Positions 58,389 through 64,000 of a DNA stretch of 64,000 bases are shown piece after piece. Location: contig JAMFTG010000207.1 of the NCBI GenBank assembly GCA_023974075.1, positions 166,001-230,000 on the forward strand, given 5' to 3'. The stretch's first letter is position 1. Each line of letters opens with the position of its first letter. The notes beneath the pieces were generated by a model. It saw only the letters and a program-made list of their open reading frames with translations, did no database searches and was not told the DNA's origin. This stretch comes from Chaenocephalus aceratus. Taxonomy: Eukaryota > Chordata > Actinopteri > Perciformes > Channichthyidae. A program made the position numbers and the translations under genes.

Positions 58389-61360
58389 ACTTTTCAACCT
58401 GCAGTAATTATTCATCAGTCTTATAGATTTCTTCTGCGTCACATCATCATGGGATTGTTGTTGATTATTGGGAGTCTCATATTGATCCACTAAACAGTCG
58501 ATGCATTGTATCGGATGTATAACTTAGAGCAGAAAGTCTCGTCTCGGTCATCGATTTCCTTGCTCTCCGTCGACATGAATGTTTATTGTTGGAACTCGAG
58601 CAGCAGCAGGTGTTATCTCTGATGCCTTGCCAGTGTGCAGAGCAACTCCACAGGGAATCAATTAGAAAACCTGGGACTTTGATATAAGCAGGATGACGTT
58701 TTTGGGGGGGATATGAGAGCGTTCCCTGGCTCAGCCTCGGCGTGTTAATGTAGAATCAAAAGCCGCAGAGATAAGCCTTCAAATTCCTTCGACTGTCGAC
58801 GGAGAGAAGTTTGTGTTTGTCGTCTCCTCGGCAAACACTGTGGCTGCAAATCAAAGAATATATGTGTTATTTGAATAATTCTTTAAATTGAGTTTTGCGT
58901 CGTATGCTAATTCGTGTCGATTTACATCTGTCGCCGCCTGCCAACTCCGACACGTCGCCTTTCTGGAAGCAAACATCCCCATCCTGCATTTTGAATCGAA
59001 TCCAATGAGAAAAGATGTATGCCTGGAATCTCACGTATAAGCCAGGTCTGCTTCGGGGGAAGTGACAACACGCACTGTGAAATTGATAGCAATGGAAAAG
59101 CTAACTGGCCTCCCTCATCTAAGTCATATTATTAGCCAGTTCAATGGACTGGTTAATGACATAGTGGTCTATTACACTCATGTCTGTAAACAGAGGCATG
59201 TGTTGCTGCTGCTGCTGCTGCCAGAAATCTGCCCATCACAACTCTGCCTTTCTGACAGCAGTCTCCTCAGAGAGCTGGCAGCTTGTGAAATAAAATAAAT
59301 GATATTTAAAAACAATAGACGGGTAGGGGAAAGTTTCGTTATGTTCATTAACGTTTTCCTGCTCATAGTTCAAGCTTTAGACATTGGAGTTGCATATAAT
59401 AACATGCTAATCTTTGCAAAATAAACTTCGTACTAATAGTAGAAAGGACACATGTTTTGCCTGGAAAGCCGTTCTGTGAAGGACACTTCTTCACAGACAG
59501 GCTGATCAAAGGTCCAGTCTTGTTAGAAAGCCAGAAAGCTGTTTTTACAGGAAGTCGACGAGGCTTTCCAGACGTTACCCTTTCAGAGAAATGTCTCTTT
59601 ATTTCCGTCTCTGTGAAATAGCCTCGAGTAATATCCCATAAGTCAAGTTCTCAAATAATGGAACTGTTTCTCAAAGCGGTGTTAACTTTAGATCTCCTCT
59701 GCTGTCCTCAATTTACAGTATATTTTATTGTGGTTTTCTTGCCATTTACAATATGTAGGGCCATTTTTTAAATGGTATCCTTCACAATGGGGGCGATCCA
59801 TCACCCCGGCGCCTCGTTTGTAATCCCAGGTGACGGAGGCATCTGTCAGGGTGACTGAATGTCGATAGAGCGGTGCGGCACGGAGGAAAGGGAGCGACGT
59901 CTCCGAGACAGAATCTCATCTAGATATGAGTATCACTCAGCGGAAACTTTTTAAAATACAGAGGAGCTCATCCCTCCGTCTGATGGATGCTTTTATCCAA
60001 AACAATGTCACGGCTGCATGTATTGAAGTGGCACAGATAGTGTCATTAATCCCTCTATGAGATGGAAGATGATGACAACAGCCCCCCCGCGGTGCGTTCG
60101 AGGGCAGCAGGAGAACAGATGCTCGGGAAAAAGTCCATTTTTAATAGACAAGGTCATCAGGTAATCATGGAGCCTAATCAAAGCGTCTCTTAGTGATGAC
60201 ATATTGACCTAATTCATTTCTGGGTTTATTGGAATATGAGTTCATCAGATCAGAACTTTGTTTCTGCAATATCCTGAAATGCAAGTAAGCTGTGTGGGTT
60301 TTAAGAAACTAACTTTTACACTAATCCCTTCTTCCCCTCCCTGTTCGATCGAGCGTCCCGTAGAATTTAACTTTCTCAAGCTGTGAGAGGAAGTCAAAAG
60401 TCCAAAACGTCGGACTAAAACTCAAAATGCACAACGCTGTGGTAGCCAATCACAACGTAGCTACGCCTCCCTTACTTCATCATCACGATCACATCATACT
60501 GCATTGAGGATTTCACAATAAAGAACATTATTAGTGAGGTAATTTTCTCGTTAACTTTCAGACTTCCTTTTGAAACCACCAGTCACACAAAACGAAAGCT
60601 TTGATTCATGATAACAATAACGACCATTCGTGGTAATGGAGGGTAGTTTGAAGGGATGTCGAGGTATCCAAAAATGCACAATAGATACCAACACAGACAG
60701 AAACTGTTTGACCTTACAGTTAATTGGTTGATTGGTTTTCCTTGTCTAGAGTTGAATTATGACATTAATTTAACATAAAAACACGAGTTAGTAAACCAAA
60801 TAATAACGCTGCCCTTTCAGAATGATTGCAAAGACAGAAACATTTGTCTATCTGTGCTTCAGAAGCTGAGGTATGTTTCGCACATCTGCTCCAACACAAA
60901 TTGAGCTCGGGGCTTTGACATTTGTCACCAATTAACACACACACACACACACACACACCTGCAGTGTGTCTGTGTCGCCACGCTATACATTCCTCCGGTC
61001 AAACCGTCCCGATGTAAATGTCATGAAACCAATTTGCGTGTCCGTTAGTGGAAACACCCGGAGAGAGGACGTTGAATCCCAATTACTCTGCCACAACCAC
61101 ACCTCGGACTGCTTGCATAATTGATTAATAAAAGTAATTGCTAATGCATAATGGATAGTAATGGGGAAATGATAATTAGCTATGAGAAGGCCCTTAGCGG
61201 TCTCTCCCGGTGAAAGGGATTCAGCAGACTGTCGATACAAAGCATTTAGAGCACATGTCATGTCACATTTAAAAAGGTTATCACTGTGTGGAATAGAAAA
61301 TAATAGCATTCAAATCCCACGTTTGCAAATTGATAGTAAAAGATGGCTTGTGTGGCTTGC
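58389..61360. other. Unassigned intergenic sequence with candidate conserved noncoding blocks
   Basis: Mostly single-copy. A short (CTG)n occurs at 59205-59220 and (AC)n at 60934-60958. 60010-60240 and 61080-61330 are AT-rich with homeodomain-like motifs ('cataattgattaataaaagt', 'aatgataattagctatgaga'). No gene recognised on either strand. Confidence 0.35.
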
Positions 61361-61444
61361 AACGGGAAACCAAAGACAAGACAAAACACAACAGACAGAT
61401 CGTGATCTGTCTGTTGTGTTTTGTCTTGTCTTTGGTTTCCCGTT
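61361..61444. repeat. Perfect inverted repeat, 41-bp arms, 2-bp loop
   Basis: Arm 61361-61401 ('aacgggaaaccaaagac...') is the exact reverse complement of 61404-61444 ('...gtctttggtttcccgtt'), separated by 'gt'. Not related to the other palindromes in the window. Confidence 0.95.
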
Positions 61445-63017
61445 TTATTTTGAAAAGCGTTCACCGCCCGTCTTGTCTGTTCCCTCCCTGTTTGTGTTCT
61501 GACACCATAGTGTATTGGCAAAAGTCGGTACTGTAGCTTTAAGGCACCAAATAGCGCGACTCTCCTTGTGTTTTAGTTTACACATCGTAGCTCAGTTCTA
61601 TGCCACAGATCATTTTGTTTTAATCCTTGAAGTAGATCTCTCTGTCAGTATACAAACTTACCTGTGTGCCAAGTTATGTGTTTATAAAATGTGGTTTAAT
61701 TGATTGTGTGGTTTCAATGTTTAAGATAAGCTAAGCTAACTAGCTGCTAAGCTAACGCTAACTAGCTGCTAAGCTAACGGACATAGCTCATTCTTAGCAT
61801 GGGCTGTTGATTATACTGCACATGTATTATTTCAATTGTGTAACTTGTGTTGTTTATTCTTGCAGTTTTACAATTTCAAGCCTCAGTAAATGGTCAACTC
61901 CACAACTGTCTTCTGAGTCTTTTTTCGCTATCTGTTAAGCTATGCAGTGCGATGCATACGCAAGGGCAGAATAGTTTGCCTTGCCTTATTTTACTTTGTT
62001 GGCCTCGTTCCGCAATACAAGTATTTTGGATTTCAAATAACATTCTGCTTTTGGGTCCTGTGTACCTTGCCCTCCAGCCGCGACAGCTTGCATTTATTTA
62101 AAATTCTCTGAATACAAAAGAAAACGTTTTGCATTCGCTGCGAGATAAGATATAAGATAAGATAGTTCATACAGCAGAGGAGATCTTTGTTTACCAGGTT
62201 ATAGGGATATTTCACAGAGGACTCGGACCACGTGGTTCAGGTCAAACCGTTTGAAAAGCTCCAGGGTCTTCAGGGTTAAAGCATCCAACAAAACTGAAGA
62301 CAGCTTGAAGTCACCTCGCAGTGAAAGTGCAGCGTTATTATCCGAGCTGTGTTAGCTATCCAAACTCTCTCTGCCTTATAAAAGATCCCAATAAAAGCTG
62401 CGATGAAACGCTGCCTGGCGCCTCTCCCCCCGTCTTCTTCCTCTTAATGAAGATCCAGATGTGTGTTAATGAGAGTAGACTCGTGTAATGAGTGGTTCTG
62501 GATCCAGAGGGTTCACAGTTGGCAGTGCCACATGTGCTGCTTCTCATCATGCTGGCAGGAATTATACCCATCCCAGGCTATTTACGTAATAAGTGATTTA
62601 TATAGTGTTTGTCTTGTTTCATTTTTCTCCCATGGCTGCTTTCTTTCTGTCAGATTCCTGGCGGTTTAACTCAAAGCTGTTTCGCTAGTTTTAAAACCAT
62701 TTCAAGTCATTATTTTCTGCAGCGAAAACGCAGTCGAGCGGCTTCATTTGACAGGATGGAAAAACCCATTCCACCTCTCACACACAACATCGGAATTAAA
62801 TTACTTTTCCCTTTTGAAGCACTTTTTCTTTCAACTGTGTATTTATTTTTTTATGGAAAACAGTCAAGTTGATGTAAGTATGGCAGTAGATTGCCTGTAA
62901 ATGTACGCGTGAATGCATCCAAGGTGCAAAGATTAGGAATTCAGTTTTGAGGAAGCGGAGAAGGAGACGTTAAAATCATGTTTTGCACACGTTCCTGCAT
63001 CTGAAATACACTGTGAT
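61445..63017. other. Unassigned intergenic sequence
   Basis: 61730-61785 holds a short duplicated 'gctaagctaac..taactagct' motif. 62340-62870 is apparently single-copy with 'gaagatccagatgtgtgtta' and 'ggcagtgccacatgtgctgc'. No gene recognised. Confidence 0.35.
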
Positions 63018-63749
63018 CAGAGGTGGGAAGTAGTGGAGTACAAATACTTTGTTACTGTACTTAAGTACATGTTTCTGGTGTCAGTACTTGTGCACTACTT
63101 ATTTTTCTGACGACTTTTACTTTCTACTTCTCACATGTTGAACTCAAATACCTGTACTTTCTACTTCTTACATGTTGAACTCAAATACCTGTACTTTCTA
63201 CTTCTTACATGTTGAACCCAAATACCTGTACTTTCTACTTCTCACATGTTGAACTCAAATACCTGTACTTTCTACTTCTCACATGTTGAACTCAAATACC
63301 TGTACTTTCTACTTCTTACATGTTGAACTCAAATACCTGTACTTTCTACTTCTTACATGTTGAACTCAAATACCTGTACTTTCTACTTCTTACATGTTGA
63401 ACCCAAATACCTGTACTTTCTACTTCTTACATGTTGAACTCAAATACCTGTACTTTCTACTTCTCACATGTTGAACTCAAATACCTGTACTTTCTACTTC
63501 TCACATGTTGAACTCAAATACCTGTACTTTCTACTTCTCTCATGTTGAACTCAAATACTTGTACTTTCTACTTCTCTCATTTCCCAAACAGCTGGTTCCT
63601 TTAGTCTGAATGTGTGTTTGGTGGCGTGATCATTATTATTATTATATAGTACCTCCCACATTTCAAAGTTCTTTACTTTTACTTGAGTGTTTTTAAACAC
63701 GAGTATCTGTAGTTCTACTTGAGTAAGTGTGTACTTTTGCCATCCTCTG
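63018..63749 (-). mobile_element. Family A element, copy 4 (inverted, both ends present)
   Basis: Ends 'cagaggtgggaagtag' and, inverted, 'cagaggatggcaaaagta' form a short terminal inverted repeat. The interior contains the 37-bp array (63117-63575), then about 80 bp including an (ATT)n stretch, 'aaagttctttacttttactt' and a diverged 27-bp unit near 63700-63735. Supports a hAT-like assignment, although the flanking 8-mers do not match. Confidence 0.82.
63117..63575 (-). repeat. 37-bp minisatellite, 12 copies (inverted)
   Basis: Reverse complement of the unit at 1045-1672 and 54570-55496; two copies carry 'gttgaaccc'. Confidence 0.96.
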
Positions 63750-64000
63750 AATCACACAGCTCCCACTCTGCCGCAGAGTCTTGGCTAATCCAAGACCTCC
63801 ATACAGCATGTGTGGGGCCTTAGCGACACATCTGTCACTCTGACGTCTACTAGCACGGTCTGGACTGTGGGCTTCTAATCCATCTGCGCTCCGCTGAGAC
63901 ATTCTGCTGCCAACTGGATCTTTGCTAAGCCTTTGGAGAAGCCTGCCAACTTGCTGAAAGTTTCACTCGTATCTCTCCGTTCATTTCTCAGATTCCTGAT
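63750..64000. other. Unassigned sequence at window end
   Basis: No gene or repeat recognised. Confidence 0.4.

Noticed and set aside
57641..58426. 261-codon 'KLLCGRTV' repeat protein
   Set aside because: It starts in the foldback element's centre and runs through its 24-bp array. A repeat artefact, not a toxin-like or cysteine-rich gene.

Overview
The window looks like a teleost fish chromosome segment, probably a percomorph. The evidence is the repeat mix: a tRNA-derived SINE with the fish-type tail ending in 'ggggattaataaagtat', L2-type LINE tails, many short hAT-like elements, TTAA-flanked MITEs, and very long (GT)n, (GATG/GATA)n and (AGG)n tracts. There is no bacterial-style gene organisation. 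Nearly all long open frames are by-products of tandem repeats whose period is a multiple of three or whose unit lacks stop codons.

Only one host gene is supported: the terminal coding exon of ncam2 (neural cell adhesion molecule 2), + strand, 13719-13833, preceded by a polypyrimidine tract and AG acceptor. It is followed by a 3'UTR of about 2.5 kb with an AATAAA at 16371-16376. No earlier ncam2 exon was found, so 1-13718 is read as the last intron. From about 16.4 kb to the end no gene was recognised, consistent with intergenic sequence downstream of ncam2.

Layout: 1-13.7 kb holds a 37-bp minisatellite in a transposon, a TTAA MITE pair, a 194-bp pure (GT)n, a 2.1-kb G-rich array (7283-9371), dispersed repeats, and a 1.5-kb element with 'ggggcctc' termini that carries a 545-bp hairpin. 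13.7-16.4 kb is the ncam2 last exon, whose 3'UTR contains a four-copy ~130-bp repeat separated by TG tracts. 16.9-29.7 kb is rich in hAT-like elements, two with recognisable 8-bp target duplications, plus two long GATG/GATA arrays. 31.6-32.3 kb is a degenerate L2-type LINE. 32.85-38.9 kb is a nested composite: a transposon (called family A here) carrying an expanded 27-bp array, interrupted by a second element with its own G-run array and by a TTAA MITE. 43.4-45.7 kb is a two-part polypurine array. 47.85-50.06 kb is a 57-bp minisatellite. 50.8-51.4 kb is a tandem duplication with a SINE in only one copy. 54.5-55.6 and 63.0-63.7 kb are further family A copies. 57.2-58.4 kb is a foldback element with arms built from 24-bp repeats.

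The AT-rich single-copy stretches between the repeats may include conserved noncoding elements, but that is only a hypothesis from composition. Superfamily names for non-autonomous elements rest on termini and target duplications visible here, helped by general knowledge of fish repeats; none was checked against a repeat library.
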